Shown here piece after piece: positions 42,366-52,082 of a DNA stretch of 53,634 nt (the first letter of the stretch is position 1; the number at the start of each line of letters is the position of its first letter). Position numbers and translations under genes: made by a program. The notes below the pieces were generated by a model. It saw only the letters and a program-made list of their open reading frames with translations, was not told where the DNA came from and ran no database searches. Location of the stretch: the NCBI GenBank assembly GCA_903826865.1, contig CAIKGD010000050.1:1-53634 (forward strand). Reading direction: 5' to 3'. The DNA comes from an uncultured Verrucomicrobiota bacterium (GTDB taxonomy: Bacteria > Verrucomicrobiota > Kiritimatiellia > Kiritimatiellales > Tichowtungiaceae).

Positions 42366-44426
42366 TTAATTTTTTAAGCAGGCCGCTTGAAAGAGGAACG
42401 GCAAGATAAACTGTGCCGCACGCAAAGACCCGTCTGGAGAAAGATGGCTTGCATCTCTGTACAAAGGAAGGGTTTTGCCATTCTCCTGACCAAAGTAAAC
42501 ATAATGATCATTTTCTTTAAATGCCAACTGCAAGGGCATAAATACTGCGCCCGTCTTCCTGCATATTTCTTCTAACCGCGCATTAATACCATTCTGCATA
42601 CGGCAATATTCTTGTTCGGACTGCTGAAGGCTCATCCACTCGGGCTCCATTCTGCGCGGCGCAATGATTTTCGTACGGGCGATAATATCATTAAGCGCCC
42701 ACTTGTAATTCGGAACATCTCCAATAATCAGAAGCGTCTTCCCTTTGGATTTGATGTAGAAGGCAAACTCTTCCAGCTGAGCGTATGCCGCTTCTGCATT
42801 TACAGGCTTACCCCAGTTGTCATCAAAATACCCAAGCCAATATTGAGCAAGGATCACTGTTGAAACTTGCGGCAGTTCATCCAAATTTTTCAGCGCGGCC
42901 CGGGTCTCGGGAAGGCTCATGTCGAACATCAGAGTGCCGGAGCGGATAACACCATAACCAGCCAGATTTTCGCCGCGAAAAACTGTATCTAGTCCACATC
43001 GAAGCGCTCCGGCATGGCTGTCGCCAATAAGAAATACTTTCGGAGCCCCTGAGCCGCCAAGCATAGCGTTGCCGTCGCCTCCTTCCGCTATGATCAAAGC
43101 TTCCCGTTCCAGAACACTCTTGTGAAAAATACTGAAGTGAGGCCCCATCATGGAGTCAATGCGCCGGATAATGCCCGGAATTCCTCCTCCGGCAAAAAGC
43201 GGATTCGGCGCACCTGCCCACTCATTTGCACAGGAGTGTAGCTGGGTCGGCCAGTCTTTTAGATATATACACGCCGTCCCTAAGGTAACCAAAAAAGCGA
43301 TTCCAGCAGCAGCGAATGCGAATGTTCTGCGCACAGTCCAGACAGGAGATGTGCGAACAGGAAGTTCAACAAACCTCCAGGAGAGATATCCCAAGACTAA
43401 CGACAACAGAAACATGCCCAAATAGTCATAGACGTTCACCTGATTATATATCGCATATCTCCAAAACACGGTAACCGGCCAGTGCCAAAGATAGAGCGAA
43501 TAGGAAATTTTCCCAATGGCGACAAACGGGCGATAAGAAAGAAGCTGCGAAACCCAGCCGCTTTGTCCGTAACGGATGAGAAGTGCGGTTCCAACAACCG
43601 GAGATACAGCGGCCAGCCCCGGGAATGGTGTCTTTGACGAAATAATGGCATAGGGGATGAGTACCATCAGCAAACCCGCAGCGGCGAAAAAAGTATGCCA
43701 TGTATCGGTTTTTTGTTTAGAGAAAGGCGGCACTTTGCGAGTAACGGCAGGAAGCATGGCCAACAGAGAACCGGCAAGCAGCTCCCATGCGCGGAAATGG
43801 AGAAAATAAAAGGCACTGTTTTGTTTGCCAGATATTACGGCATAAATGGCACTGCCCAGTGAAAGGATCGCCAACAGCGACAGAATAGGCGCAATCAGGC
43901 GTCGGCGAAACTTCCAGATGATGGCGCAAAACAGCGGAATGAAAAGATAGAACTGCTCTTCGACGCTCAGCGACCAAAGATGTAACAGCGCCTGAGAGTG
44001 TAATTGCGGTGCAAAATAATCGCCTCCCATTTTCCAAAAGTGGATATTCGCCAAAAAAAGTGTACCTGCTGTAACAGCATTACTGAGATATATCAAAGGT
44101 GTCGCATAATAGAGTGTGCATCCGGTTACGAACACGCCGATGATCATCACGAAATACGCGGGCATAATGCGGCGGATACGGCGATAATAAAAGTTGCGGA
44201 TGGTGAATCGGTCTTTCGCCAGATCACGGAGTATGCCACCGGTGATCAAATAACCAGAGATGACGAAGAAAACATCCACACCGGCAAAACCGCCCGGACA
44301 AAGCATAGCGAGAATATGAAACAACACGACAGGAAGCACAGCGAGCGCGCGAATGCCGTCTATGTGTGGATAATACTCACCATGTATGGCCTGAGCAGAG
44401 CGATTTATGGCAGAGAATTGTTTCAT
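42366..44426 (-). CDS. Acyltransferase 3 (OafA/YrhL) with C-terminal SGNH domain
   Basis: The 686-residue membrane protein O-acetylates surface polysaccharide. The N-terminal half has ten or so membrane segments. HIDGIRALAVLPVVLFHI (about 22-39), FFVISGYLIT (about 53-62) and FYYRRIRRIMPAY (about 83-95) are the typical acyltransferase-3 motifs. The C-terminal periplasmic SGNH domain has FLIGDSHAGALR (about 471-482, block I), and DASHLSPDGSL near the end holds the catalytic Asp and His. Full length is normal for the family. Hairpins or promoters were not evident in the flanks. Confidence 0.87.
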   Translation of the reverse strand: MKQFSAINRSAQAIHGEYYPHIDGIRALAVLPVVLFHILAMLCPGGFAGVDVFFVISGYLITGGILRDLAKDRFTIRNFYYRRIRRIMPAYFVMIIGVFVTGCTLYYATPLIYLSNAVTAGTLFLANIHFWKMGGDYFAPQLHSQALLHLWSLSVEEQFYLFIPLFCAIIWKFRRRLIAPILSLLAILSLGSAIYAVISGKQNSAFYFLHFRAWELLAGSLLAMLPAVTRKVPPFSKQKTDTWHTFFAAAGLLMVLIPYAIISSKTPFPGLAAVSPVVGTALLIRYGQSGWVSQLLSYRPFVAIGKISYSLYLWHWPVTVFWRYAIYNQVNVYDYLGMFLLSLVLGYLSWRFVELPVRTSPVWTVRRTFAFAAAGIAFLVTLGTACIYLKDWPTQLHSCANEWAGAPNPLFAGGGIPGIIRRIDSMMGPHFSIFHKSVLEREALIIAEGGDGNAMLGGSGAPKVFLIGDSHAGALRCGLDTVFRGENLAGYGVIRSGTLMFDMSLPETRAALKNLDELPQVSTVILAQYWLGYFDDNWGKPVNAEAAYAQLEEFAFYIKSKGKTLLIIGDVPNYKWALNDIIARTKIIAPRRMEPEWMSLQQSEQEYCRMQNGINARLEEICRKTGAVFMPLQLAFKENDHYVYFGQENGKTLPLYRDASHLSPDGSLRAAQFILPFLFQAACLKN

Positions 44427-44695
44427 AACAGTTTTTTGGTAAGAAATGAAATTGAGGCTGATTGAAGTCCTGAAAGCACTGCTTTATTCATAAGATTTTG
44501 AGTTCGTACTTAACTTTCCATCCCTTTCTGTATCAGGATCCGACTAGAATTCTTGGCGTACTTCGAATATCCGGGAGCCCCGTGCGCCGCATTAAAAAAC
44601 ATCAAACACTTTATGCACAACGAAAATATTACTCCCCAGAATAGCTGTCTGAATTTTTCATTAGTCCCGCGCTTTGGGATCCTACTCGCCGCCAG

Positions 44696-44794
44696 TCAAA
44701 GCTCTCCGCCTTTCAGCGACTTGATCTTACGAGCCGGATTACCTGCCCATATTTCATCCGTTGGAAAATCGAAGCAACCCGCTACCGACCCGGC
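44696..44794 (-). pseudogene. C-terminal remnant of a hexapeptide acyltransferase
   Basis: A 32-codon stretch on the minus strand reads AGSVAGCFDFPTDEIWAGNP, then ARKIKSLKGGEL and a stop. It matches the end of a WcaF-like acyltransferase, and is close to the intact protein at 51131-51763 (SADEVWAGNPARKIKEHR). An in-frame stop lies just before it (44795-44797), and no further hexapeptide repeats are recognisable upstream. It is therefore a truncated relic. No other gene was recognised in 44427-44894. Confidence 0.75.
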
Positions 44795-44894
44795 TCACTT
44801 GTCTTCGCGCTCGTCTGTTCATCAGCCTTCAAGCAGCTGAAGCTGTCCAGTCGCCGTTTAACTTTCGTTCTCTGGCCTCGATTCGACGGCGGGC

Positions 44895-46472
44895 CTACCG
44901 CAAGCCGGACTTCGCCCACTGATTATTTACCGGCTTTACTGATTTGAACGGCTTTAATAAGGCATCCTGCGCCGGTTTGATGGATTGCGTTCCTGTCACA
45001 GACGGGCTTTCCATCAAAAAATTCTTCTTCAATATCCGCAACATCGCCGCTTCGACCAGCATTCGGGGAAGCGCTGTCGGCACGGATCCGAATACGAAGA
45101 AATAACCGAACAGCTCGTAGGTCATCACAACAACCAGAAAAATGTAATATTTACTGATCGTATCGTCCCGAAGTGACGCATAGCGACGCGCCGTTCGCCA
45201 GCCATCTTTGATAACCAATAAGAAAAACAGAGTGAATGCGACGGTTCCAAATAATCCGAAATCCAGCAGTAAACTGAACGGTCCGCTGTGATACGCATGC
45301 ATATGATAAGCAAACTCCGCCGATCCGTACCATGACGACTGCAACCAGGAAAAACTCGTTATGTCTGAAACCACCCCCCGGCCAATTAAAAGGTGCTTGG
45401 GCACATTGGGTATGCAATAGTCTTTCCACATATTAAAGCGCCAGTCACCAGACAGCTTGGCGACCCTTGCTACCGTAGCGTCGACTTTTACACCCGGAAT
45501 GTCTGAAAGAACCCGTTGAATTGAAAGGGGTAGCTTCGTCGAAGCAAGGGCAATAAATCCAACCCCTGCAAGTCCGATAAGAAGCCAGAGAAGAACCGTT
45601 TTTGCCCGATGCTTCGAAAAACAAATGCTCGCAAAGAATGTTAACATTGATAAACGAAAGACCCGCGACCGGAACCCTGTTAGACCCATCATCAGGAATG
45701 ACCAGATGAGCAAAATCGCTCGTATCGTCCGCTGCTTGCACAACACATATGCAACGGTAACCAGAGCAAAACTGAAGCCCGACAGTTGATTCCAGCGAAC
45801 CGCATCACTTGGGCCGGCCTGCTCCAACATGAAATACTCAGTGTTAATGGTTATATACCGGGTAAGCAAGGGCTCCATTGCCGGGTTGAAATAGACCACG
45901 AATTGCAAGCCGGCAGGAATAGCCGCTGCGACCAACACACCCCATATCATAATTTTGAGCTGTTTTTCAGTAAAAGTTAACTTAACAGCGGAAAAATAAA
46001 ATCCAATTGCGGCCAACAACCCCAAGTAAACAGAACCCCCATACGAACTTTGACCCTGCACACGGAATCCAACTCCTGTAACAGCCATTATGAATATAAC
46101 GTTTATAAAAAACAGCACCATCCAGACATCAATGCTTGTATCATACGAGAAACAAGCCTTACGCTTCCGCATGGCGATGTCGAGAACAGCCCATCCGATT
46201 AAGAATATCTCAAACACCTCCCTGCCGCCCAGAGCGTCAGGAAACCCGGGAATTCTCACCATTGCTTCTGAGGCAGCTAAAACGCAAATAAAAATCAGCC
46301 AGGGTCTTTCTAATAGAAGACTCACGATGAGTATGCCCGGAATTGCCAGCCCGAAAACCGGGGTTCCGTTCATGAATGCAAACCGGGCGAGAATAATGCT
46401 GGCAACCATGAGAAATCCGGTCAAAACCGCCCGGTGTATTTGTTGTGTATTCGAATTTGAGTTTTGTCTCAT
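44895..46472 (-). CDS. O-antigen polymerase-like membrane protein (Wzy)
   Basis: The 525-residue protein has about twelve hydrophobic segments and a large periplasmic loop (about 320-390). LTGFRSRVFRLSMLTFFASI and LLIGRGVVSDITSF, with YHMHAYHSGPFSLLLDFGLFGTVAFTL, resemble the Wzy_C region of O-antigen polymerases. It lacks the C-terminal TPRs of the protein at 22660. Sequence divergence in this family is high, so the assignment is by topology and the HxxH..G..FG pattern. It lies in an acyltransferase, pyruvyl transferase and flippase neighbourhood, supporting a role in repeat-unit polymerisation. Confidence 0.75.
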   Translation of the reverse strand: MRQNSNSNTQQIHRAVLTGFLMVASIILARFAFMNGTPVFGLAIPGILIVSLLLERPWLIFICVLAASEAMVRIPGFPDALGGREVFEIFLIGWAVLDIAMRKRKACFSYDTSIDVWMVLFFINVIFIMAVTGVGFRVQGQSSYGGSVYLGLLAAIGFYFSAVKLTFTEKQLKIMIWGVLVAAAIPAGLQFVVYFNPAMEPLLTRYITINTEYFMLEQAGPSDAVRWNQLSGFSFALVTVAYVLCKQRTIRAILLIWSFLMMGLTGFRSRVFRLSMLTFFASICFSKHRAKTVLLWLLIGLAGVGFIALASTKLPLSIQRVLSDIPGVKVDATVARVAKLSGDWRFNMWKDYCIPNVPKHLLIGRGVVSDITSFSWLQSSWYGSAEFAYHMHAYHSGPFSLLLDFGLFGTVAFTLFFLLVIKDGWRTARRYASLRDDTISKYYIFLVVVMTYELFGYFFVFGSVPTALPRMLVEAAMLRILKKNFLMESPSVTGTQSIKPAQDALLKPFKSVKPVNNQWAKSGLR

Positions 46473-46598
46473 CTTGGATTCTCGCGTACTGAGGTGTGAG
46501 TAATTCTAAAAAACTGTGCATTCCGGCGATACAGCCGCACCGTGAAATCATATTGGCTATATCAATATATCTAACGAATAAGTCATCCCGGCGTTAAA

Positions 46599-47699
46599 TC
46601 ATAATCCTTTCACAGATACATCCGTGAATTTAGTGCCGGCGAAAAGCGCGTCTGAAAGAAACCTCTGCGCCTCTTGTGCCATAGTTTTTATTTTATCCCG
46701 TACCAGCCCGACAGGCCAGTCCTTCAACAGAATCTGTTCTGCGCCGTTTCCTTCATTTCTATTCAAAATCCTTTGCGTAAGCCCGAGCCGATCCAACATG
46801 CCCTGCGTTTTTGACTCAATGGCCGGATTATATTCCGTGACAAATTTTTTGCCCAGCAGGATTGAAAATACGGTGCCATGGAACGTATTTGTCATCACAT
46901 ATTCCGCCCGTTCGAATGTTGCAAACCAGTCCTCAGGTGCAGCTTCTACAAAATTATGATCTGCCCATTTGGCACGATAACCTACAGCACAAAGCGGTAA
47001 TTTATTTTTGGCCGCAAAGGCTCTCGCCTGCGACACAAAGCTCGCAGTAATTAGACCGGGAATTGCATACACCGCGATGTAAGGTTTTTGAGGCGCCTTC
47101 CCGCGAGGAATCGCAGTGATGTCCAGATTAAAGGTCGGATCAGGCAGTACGTCTGCGACTCGTCCGGAAATTTTCCTAACCAGGTCAGCCGTTTTTTCAT
47201 CCCTCACGGAAATCGCTTTAAATTTAGGAAGACCCTTGCTAACGAATTCCGGAATTTCACCCGCTGAATCACAAGCCCCCATGCTAGCCGCCCATGAAAT
47301 GAGCTTCGGGGTATTTAAAAATTCGCCGAAATAGACCGGATCTTTGCCTAACTGCGGGGATCTGAAATCCCATACGATGTCAGCTCCTATGATGACCGCA
47401 TCAAAGTACTCTGTCATCAAGTCCGCGCGGGTCAAAAACCGCCGACTGATTGGAAGCAGCTTCTCGCGGGATCGCCCATAGGAAAGGTCTTTACGGCAGC
47501 AGTCGATCCAATAACCCGGTTGTCGCCAAGCCCCCAGATTCAACAGCCCCGGCAGCGGACGGAAGCGATGCGCGGGATTCGTGTAGTTAATCACAACCGG
47601 CTCATGCCCAAGGTTGCGAACAACCTGACAAGTCGCATAGGCCTGCCAGAAGGCTCCCGGATTAAACACTTCGTGAAAAGTTAAGATACCGACGCGCAT
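46599..47699 (-). CDS. Polysaccharide pyruvyl transferase family protein
   Basis: The 366-residue protein opens MRVGILTFHEVFNPGAFWQAYATCQVV, the family start. NTFHGTVFSILLGKKFVTEYNP (about 271-292) is the conserved C-terminal motif with the His involved in pyruvyl or phosphoenolpyruvate handling. It probably adds a pyruvate ketal to a sugar in the polymer or its repeat unit. It overlaps the flippase gene by 38 bp. Such proteins often neighbour nitroreductase-like or F420 hydrogenase-beta-like proteins in polysaccharide clusters, as here (49013). Confidence 0.8.
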   Translation of the reverse strand: MRVGILTFHEVFNPGAFWQAYATCQVVRNLGHEPVVINYTNPAHRFRPLPGLLNLGAWRQPGYWIDCCRKDLSYGRSREKLLPISRRFLTRADLMTEYFDAVIIGADIVWDFRSPQLGKDPVYFGEFLNTPKLISWAASMGACDSAGEIPEFVSKGLPKFKAISVRDEKTADLVRKISGRVADVLPDPTFNLDITAIPRGKAPQKPYIAVYAIPGLITASFVSQARAFAAKNKLPLCAVGYRAKWADHNFVEAAPEDWFATFERAEYVMTNTFHGTVFSILLGKKFVTEYNPAIESKTQGMLDRLGLTQRILNRNEGNGAEQILLKDWPVGLVRDKIKTMAQEAQRFLSDALFAGTKFTDVSVKGL

Positions 47700-48978
47700 A
47701 ATAAAGCCCCCATTTAATAACCGGAATAAAAGTCAAAACTCTGGTTTGTAACCGGAAAAGCGGACGGGTTTTTTTCATCATCAATAATGCCAAATGCATA
47801 GACATAAAATAAGCCATTACGCTGGCAACCGCTGCGCCGCGCCCGCTCCAGACGGGAATCAGCCACCAATTCAGTGCTATGTTAACGATCAGCCCCATCA
47901 CATTTCGCTGCAAGGCCAACTTTGTTTCACTTTCTGTAATAAACCATGCTGAACTGGCCAGCCCCATTCCCTGTACGATCAGTAAAATGGTTAAAATCAT
48001 CAGAATATTGGCACTCTCGGCATAAACAGCCCCGAACAAAAGAGAAACTATCCAATGCCCGGCCAGCAATAGAAAAATAAGGGCAACGGCACCAAGCCCC
48101 ACATGCAATGACAAAAGCTGCTCAAGTTTCTGCCAATAGGCGGAATCCCCGTCTTTCTTCGCCTGCACAACCGCCGGATATAAAATCCCGCCGATCAGAG
48201 GGAAAAGCGCATAAAGCGGGCTGTAAATCTGTCCTGCCACGCCATACAACCCCGCCGCCTCGGAACCCTGCATATGGCGCAGCATAATCATATCGCTACG
48301 GGTATAAACAATCGACGCAAGTGCCGAAAGAGCCAGCGGGATGCCGTCTACCAACATTTCTTTGGCCAGCCCTTTAGAAAAACAGCGCCCCTCTTTCGGG
48401 TAATGCTCCCGCTTGTAAAAAAGAAAAAGAAACAAGGCATCCAGCCAAAACCGGGAAACAAATCCCAGCGCAATGGCATACAATGGCCAGCCGGCCAGAA
48501 CGGTTAACACCTGAACAGGTGCAGATATAATTAACCCTGCAAGCCGGGCCTTCACAAAAATTTCATACCGCACCTGCGCTTGAAAATATTCACCGAAAAC
48601 CTCAAAGGCCAAGCTCCAAAGCATTGTCCCAAAACAAACGGCCAGCCAGAAGGTGTTTCCAATCCCATCTAGAAAAACAGTAATGATCAACAACAGTATG
48701 AAGCCGATAAATGCGGATACCTGCCGGACGATCAGTGAGGTCCAAAGAAGTGCCGGGGACTGCTCCGGATTTCTGACCAGATCCCGGACAAGAATCCGCT
48801 GCATCCCCACCGGAACCAAGGCTGCAAAAATGCCGCTCAGGGCCATCATGTAGCTGAATTCCCCCATCAATCCGGGACCCAGCTTGCGAGCCATGACTAC
48901 AGAAACAAGAACCCCGAAAACCATGGTAACAGCGCGCTCAATCAGGGCCCACGCGCCGCCCTTGAGGTATTTGCTCAT
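47662..48978 (-). CDS. Oligosaccharide flippase (Wzx/MATE-like)
   Basis: Wzx-type proteins move lipid-linked repeat units across the inner membrane. The 438-residue protein starts MSKYLKGGAWALIERAVTMVFGVLVSVVMARKLGPGLMG at ATG 48978; the 29 codons upstream are not likely translated. About 12-14 hydrophobic segments are present, with LPILIA-type helices and several positively charged cytoplasmic loops. It lies next to the pyruvyl transferase and follows the nitroreductase-like gene. It is the only flippase seen in the window, despite two polymerase-like proteins and two initiating transferases. Confidence 0.83.
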   Translation of the reverse strand: MSKYLKGGAWALIERAVTMVFGVLVSVVMARKLGPGLMGEFSYMMALSGIFAALVPVGMQRILVRDLVRNPEQSPALLWTSLIVRQVSAFIGFILLLIITVFLDGIGNTFWLAVCFGTMLWSLAFEVFGEYFQAQVRYEIFVKARLAGLIISAPVQVLTVLAGWPLYAIALGFVSRFWLDALFLFLFYKREHYPKEGRCFSKGLAKEMLVDGIPLALSALASIVYTRSDMIMLRHMQGSEAAGLYGVAGQIYSPLYALFPLIGGILYPAVVQAKKDGDSAYWQKLEQLLSLHVGLGAVALIFLLLAGHWIVSLLFGAVYAESANILMILTILLIVQGMGLASSAWFITESETKLALQRNVMGLIVNIALNWWLIPVWSGRGAAVASVMAYFMSMHLALLMMKKTRPLFRLQTRVLTFIPVIKWGLYYARRYLNFSRSV

Positions 48979-49012
48979 AAAAATATATTTCCCGCGCCCG
49001 GATATTCGTTGA

Positions 49013-50008
49013 TTAACGCCAGAACAAAACTTTTTCCATTTCGATGCGTTGGGAAAAGGCCACATTAAACTGTTCTGTCAAAGTTCCAACTGCTATCAGC
49101 ATAGCTACCGAACAGGCCGGAGAAATATCGGCCAGCTCGCGCAACTGCCGGTCTTTCGCCGGATCGACACACCAGTGCAAAGGACAAGCTCCCAGACCGA
49201 GATGATGCAGGCCCAGCAGCAACGACATCGCAAATATCCCGCTATCGCAATAAACCTGATTGCGTTCCACAGGAGAATGAAACGCCCGCAAGTCGCCGCC
49301 AACAATCAAAAGCGTATCAATCTGTTCTGCGAATCCCCGCGCGCCTCCCTGAATCAGTAGAATTTTTTTGATTTTTTCAGCATCCTTAACCGCAAAAACC
49401 CGAACCTCCTGTCGATTACAGACGGAAGGACTTTTCTGAGCCCACTGTACAGCTTTCGAAATATCTTCCACAGCAACCGGCAGAGTTCCGAAATCGCGCA
49501 CACTGTAACGCGAAGTCATAAGTTCCGGAAATGACCCCCGTGCCCCGGCCAGCACTTCCGCACGGGTCAAGCATTTCGTTCCTCCCGAAACATCAGATAT
49601 TTTCCGTACCCCGGCTTCTTTAAAAAAGTTTTTGATGGAAGCCAACGGCTCTGTCAAAGGTTCAATCCCGGCAAGCTCTTCATGATATTCACTATACGCC
49701 GCAAGCACCTGAATTGCGGTTTGATATACTCTGTCATTCGGGTCGTGCCCGGCCCGTTCGTAGCCGTCGAGCAATTCGATTAAACGGGGCACAACATCCT
49801 TTCCGAACAACGGGCGTACCTCTTTCATAGAGAGCCCTTTTTCTATCACATGATAGTGGCAGGTGATCAATGCCTGCATTTTCTCCCGGTCCGCACGGTC
49901 TTTTTGCACACTATATCGATACATGCGAAATCCATCATACAGGGCAATCTGGAACGGCAGTAATGTCTGTTGAATCCGATTTCGAATTTTATTAAAAAAT
50001 TTCTTCAT
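49013..50008 (-). CDS. Nitroreductase-family protein with N-terminal helical extension
   Basis: The 331-residue protein has an N-terminal helical region of about 150 residues and a C-terminal FMN-type nitroreductase domain. SRYSVRDFGTLPVAVEDISKAVQWAQKSPSVCNRQEVRVFAV (about 169-210) is the typical start of the nitroreductase fold; the N-R-Q and S-V residues contact FMN. The start was set at ATG 50008 (MKKFFNKIRN). It sits between the glycosyltransferase and flippase genes, which suggests a role in sugar redox modification, though no substrate is known. It overlaps the upstream gene by 17 bp. Confidence 0.75.
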   Translation of the reverse strand: MKKFFNKIRNRIQQTLLPFQIALYDGFRMYRYSVQKDRADREKMQALITCHYHVIEKGLSMKEVRPLFGKDVVPRLIELLDGYERAGHDPNDRVYQTAIQVLAAYSEYHEELAGIEPLTEPLASIKNFFKEAGVRKISDVSGGTKCLTRAEVLAGARGSFPELMTSRYSVRDFGTLPVAVEDISKAVQWAQKSPSVCNRQEVRVFAVKDAEKIKKILLIQGGARGFAEQIDTLLIVGGDLRAFHSPVERNQVYCDSGIFAMSLLLGLHHLGLGACPLHWCVDPAKDRQLRELADISPACSVAMLIAVGTLTEQFNVAFSQRIEMEKVLFWR

Positions 50009-51134
50009 ACACTTTTCCCAGTTCGCCCCAAATAGCAACAGGATTTAAATTCATCCGTATGGCTTGCGCGACACGCTCCATCTTTACCCGGTCAAGCCAA
50101 GGCTGATCCCGAATCACCTGTCTCAATTTTTCAGTTAACGCATTTATGTCCCCGGTCGGCACAAGAGTTCCTACTCCGTAACGACCAATTAATTCCTGCG
50201 GCCCGGTGTTGTCATAACAGACAGGCCAAAGACCCATCGACAGCGCTTCCTTGAGTGCGGTAGGGCCGGTATCCGTATAGGACGGAAGCAGAAAAAGCGG
50301 GCTTTTTTTAAACCACTCAATAATTTGCATAGGCGTTTGTGTACCCATCAGCACTACGCGCGCTCCCGCATTCTGCTCTGCCAAAAACCGATCCACTTCT
50401 TGGCGGTCCTTTGCGGAGGCCGCCATACCGATGCAGACCAATTTCCAGTCAGAATTCAAAGAAAGAAAGGCTTTGACCGCATCAAAAAAACCTTTGCGGC
50501 GCGCCAGCACGCCCAGATACAAAATAATCTTTTCATTGTTCGCGCCCAAAGGCGCCGCAAGAAATTCTCCGCGCAACGGATGCGGAACCATCGAAACCTT
50601 CGCGGAAGTAAATCCGGACACTGTTCGGCATGAATAGTCGCTCTCCGCCACGCATCGTCTGGCCTTCCGCAAAACACACCGTTCGTTTAACACGACCAGC
50701 ATCAATTCAAGATTCTTTCTCATTACCGGCCAGGTAACAGCAAGAATACCCTGAATCCCGATCACATGATTTTCAGGCGCTGCGCGCAATGCCGCCATCC
50801 CGCATCCGCCCTCAGTTCCCCAGCTGTGAACGATGTCCGGCTTCAGCTCGCGCGTTTTCTTTATAAATGCAGGAATCCAGCCCCGGTACATCAGATAGCT
50901 ACCGCCGCGCGGAACCTTCAGCAAATGAAACGTCGCGCCGCTCCATGGCCGTGACACATTCGTCTTCAGCCGCCGGTCCGCACAAACAATATGCAGATCA
51001 ATATGCGGCGGCGGCGGCAGATGAGCCACCACCCATGACCAAGAATTTCCCGGCAAAAGTCCTTGATCGGCAAACACCTCGACCCGCGCTTTCTCGGGCA
51101 CTCCGCAAAACCAAACCACTCTCTTTTTCATCAT
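49992..51134 (-). CDS. Glycosyltransferase family 4
   Basis: The 380-residue GT-B fold protein has HIDLHIVCADRR and RGWIPAFIKKTRELKPDIVHSWGTEGG (about 83-109) in the acceptor half. KIILYLGVLARRKGFFDAVKAF (about 198-219) opens the donor half, and PLFLLPSYTDTGPTALKEALSMGLWPVCYDN (about 275-305) has the ExxxxxxG region. The stop is 17 bp inside the nitroreductase gene, and the start overlaps the acyltransferase by 4 bp. It is likely a repeat-unit transferase. Confidence 0.8.
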   Translation of the reverse strand: MMKKRVVWFCGVPEKARVEVFADQGLLPGNSWSWVVAHLPPPPHIDLHIVCADRRLKTNVSRPWSGATFHLLKVPRGGSYLMYRGWIPAFIKKTRELKPDIVHSWGTEGGCGMAALRAAPENHVIGIQGILAVTWPVMRKNLELMLVVLNERCVLRKARRCVAESDYSCRTVSGFTSAKVSMVPHPLRGEFLAAPLGANNEKIILYLGVLARRKGFFDAVKAFLSLNSDWKLVCIGMAASAKDRQEVDRFLAEQNAGARVVLMGTQTPMQIIEWFKKSPLFLLPSYTDTGPTALKEALSMGLWPVCYDNTGPQELIGRYGVGTLVPTGDINALTEKLRQVIRDQPWLDRVKMERVAQAIRMNLNPVAIWGELGKVYEEIF

Positions 51135-51763
51135 TGTTCAACCCGATGCTCTTTAATTTTACGGGCCGGGTTTCCCGCCCACACTTCGTCAGCAGAAATA
51201 TCACAACAGACCACTGCACCGGCACCGATTACAGCCCGGTTGCCAACAGTCACTCCTTTGAGAATAATCGTATTAGCGCCAATCAGAACATTATCACCAA
51301 TGTTTACGGGTCTGGTTTTAACACATTTCTGATCCTGTGAAGTTTTCCTGAGTCCCGGATCAAGTGAATGAAAATCATGATCAAAAATACGCACATTCCC
51401 ACCAAGCAAAGTATGTTTGCCAATGGTCACCTTACTGCGGGATGAAAGCACCACCGATGATCCGCCGGAAAAGTCGCCGATTTCGATCTCACCCTCCCCC
51501 AAGGTCTCAAGAACCACCGGACCGGTTAAGCCCACCCGGTTACTGCGGGTGTCCGCAATAAACGTGACATGATTACCAATCCGTATAGATCCGGCCTGTT
51601 GCATCTTGAAAAAACACGGACCGATCGTCGAAAAATTCGTTCCTACCACAGCACCCTGCCAGCGGAGAGACGTTCGAGATTTCACGGTTGAAACTATGCG
51701 AGTCAAACAGGTGCGCGCCGCCCAATATGCTGAAAACACTTTGTTCCGCCATGTGCGTTTCAT
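51131..51763 (-). CDS. Hexapeptide-repeat acyltransferase
   Basis: The 210-residue protein has left-handed beta-helix repeats (IRIGNHVTFIADTRSN, IEIGDFSGGSSVVLSSRSKVTIGKHTLLGGNVRI, VNIGDNVLIGANTIILKGVTVGNRAVIGAGAVV). It ends with DEVWAGNPARKIKEHR. FDHDFHSLD, with a His in the middle, is the catalytic loop of WcaF-like acetyltransferases. It is closely related to the remnant at 44696. It would acetylate a sugar of the polymer. Confidence 0.83.
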   Translation of the reverse strand: MKRTWRNKVFSAYWAARTCLTRIVSTVKSRTSLRWQGAVVGTNFSTIGPCFFKMQQAGSIRIGNHVTFIADTRSNRVGLTGPVVLETLGEGEIEIGDFSGGSSVVLSSRSKVTIGKHTLLGGNVRIFDHDFHSLDPGLRKTSQDQKCVKTRPVNIGDNVLIGANTIILKGVTVGNRAVIGAGAVVCCDISADEVWAGNPARKIKEHRVEQ

Positions 51764-51808
51764 GACAACCTCAAGATTGGAGTCAACTTCAGAACATCTG
51801 ATGACAAT

Positions 51809-51972
51809 TAGAGCAATTCACAATTGAGAAACCGTACTTACCCACCCCGGCTGTCACTTCGTTCCATCCACCCCTCCTTATGAGGGGAACTTTAATAATC
51901 CCCTCCGCCGGAGGGGTGCCCGCAGGGCGGGGTGGGTTTGGTATCACGATGTTTCAATCGTTATCTGCTTTA
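51809..51972. mobile_element. Palindromic MITE-like element, second full copy
   Basis: This copy matches 30035-30204 closely. The left end TAGAGCAATTCACAATTGAG and right end ATCGTTATCTGCTTTA form imperfect terminal inverted repeats. The inner core (51838-51939) has CCCACCCCG, CCCCTCC, GGAGGGG and CGGGGTGGG. No reading frame of note is present. The rest of the 319-bp gap (51764-52082) holds no other recognised feature. Confidence 0.85.
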
Positions 51973-52082
51973 GTAAGCAATCAACTATCGGCTTTTATCA
52001 AATGGACAGAACCGGATCAGATGCCGGACAAGGATAAATTATGAGCACAGGATAATAAGCGACAAGTGATGAATTGTTGCGA

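Noticed and set aside
44553-44840. Plus-strand frame of 95 codons in the gap 44427-44894
   Set aside because: The minus strand of this stretch carries the acyltransferase relic, and the plus frame has no motif.
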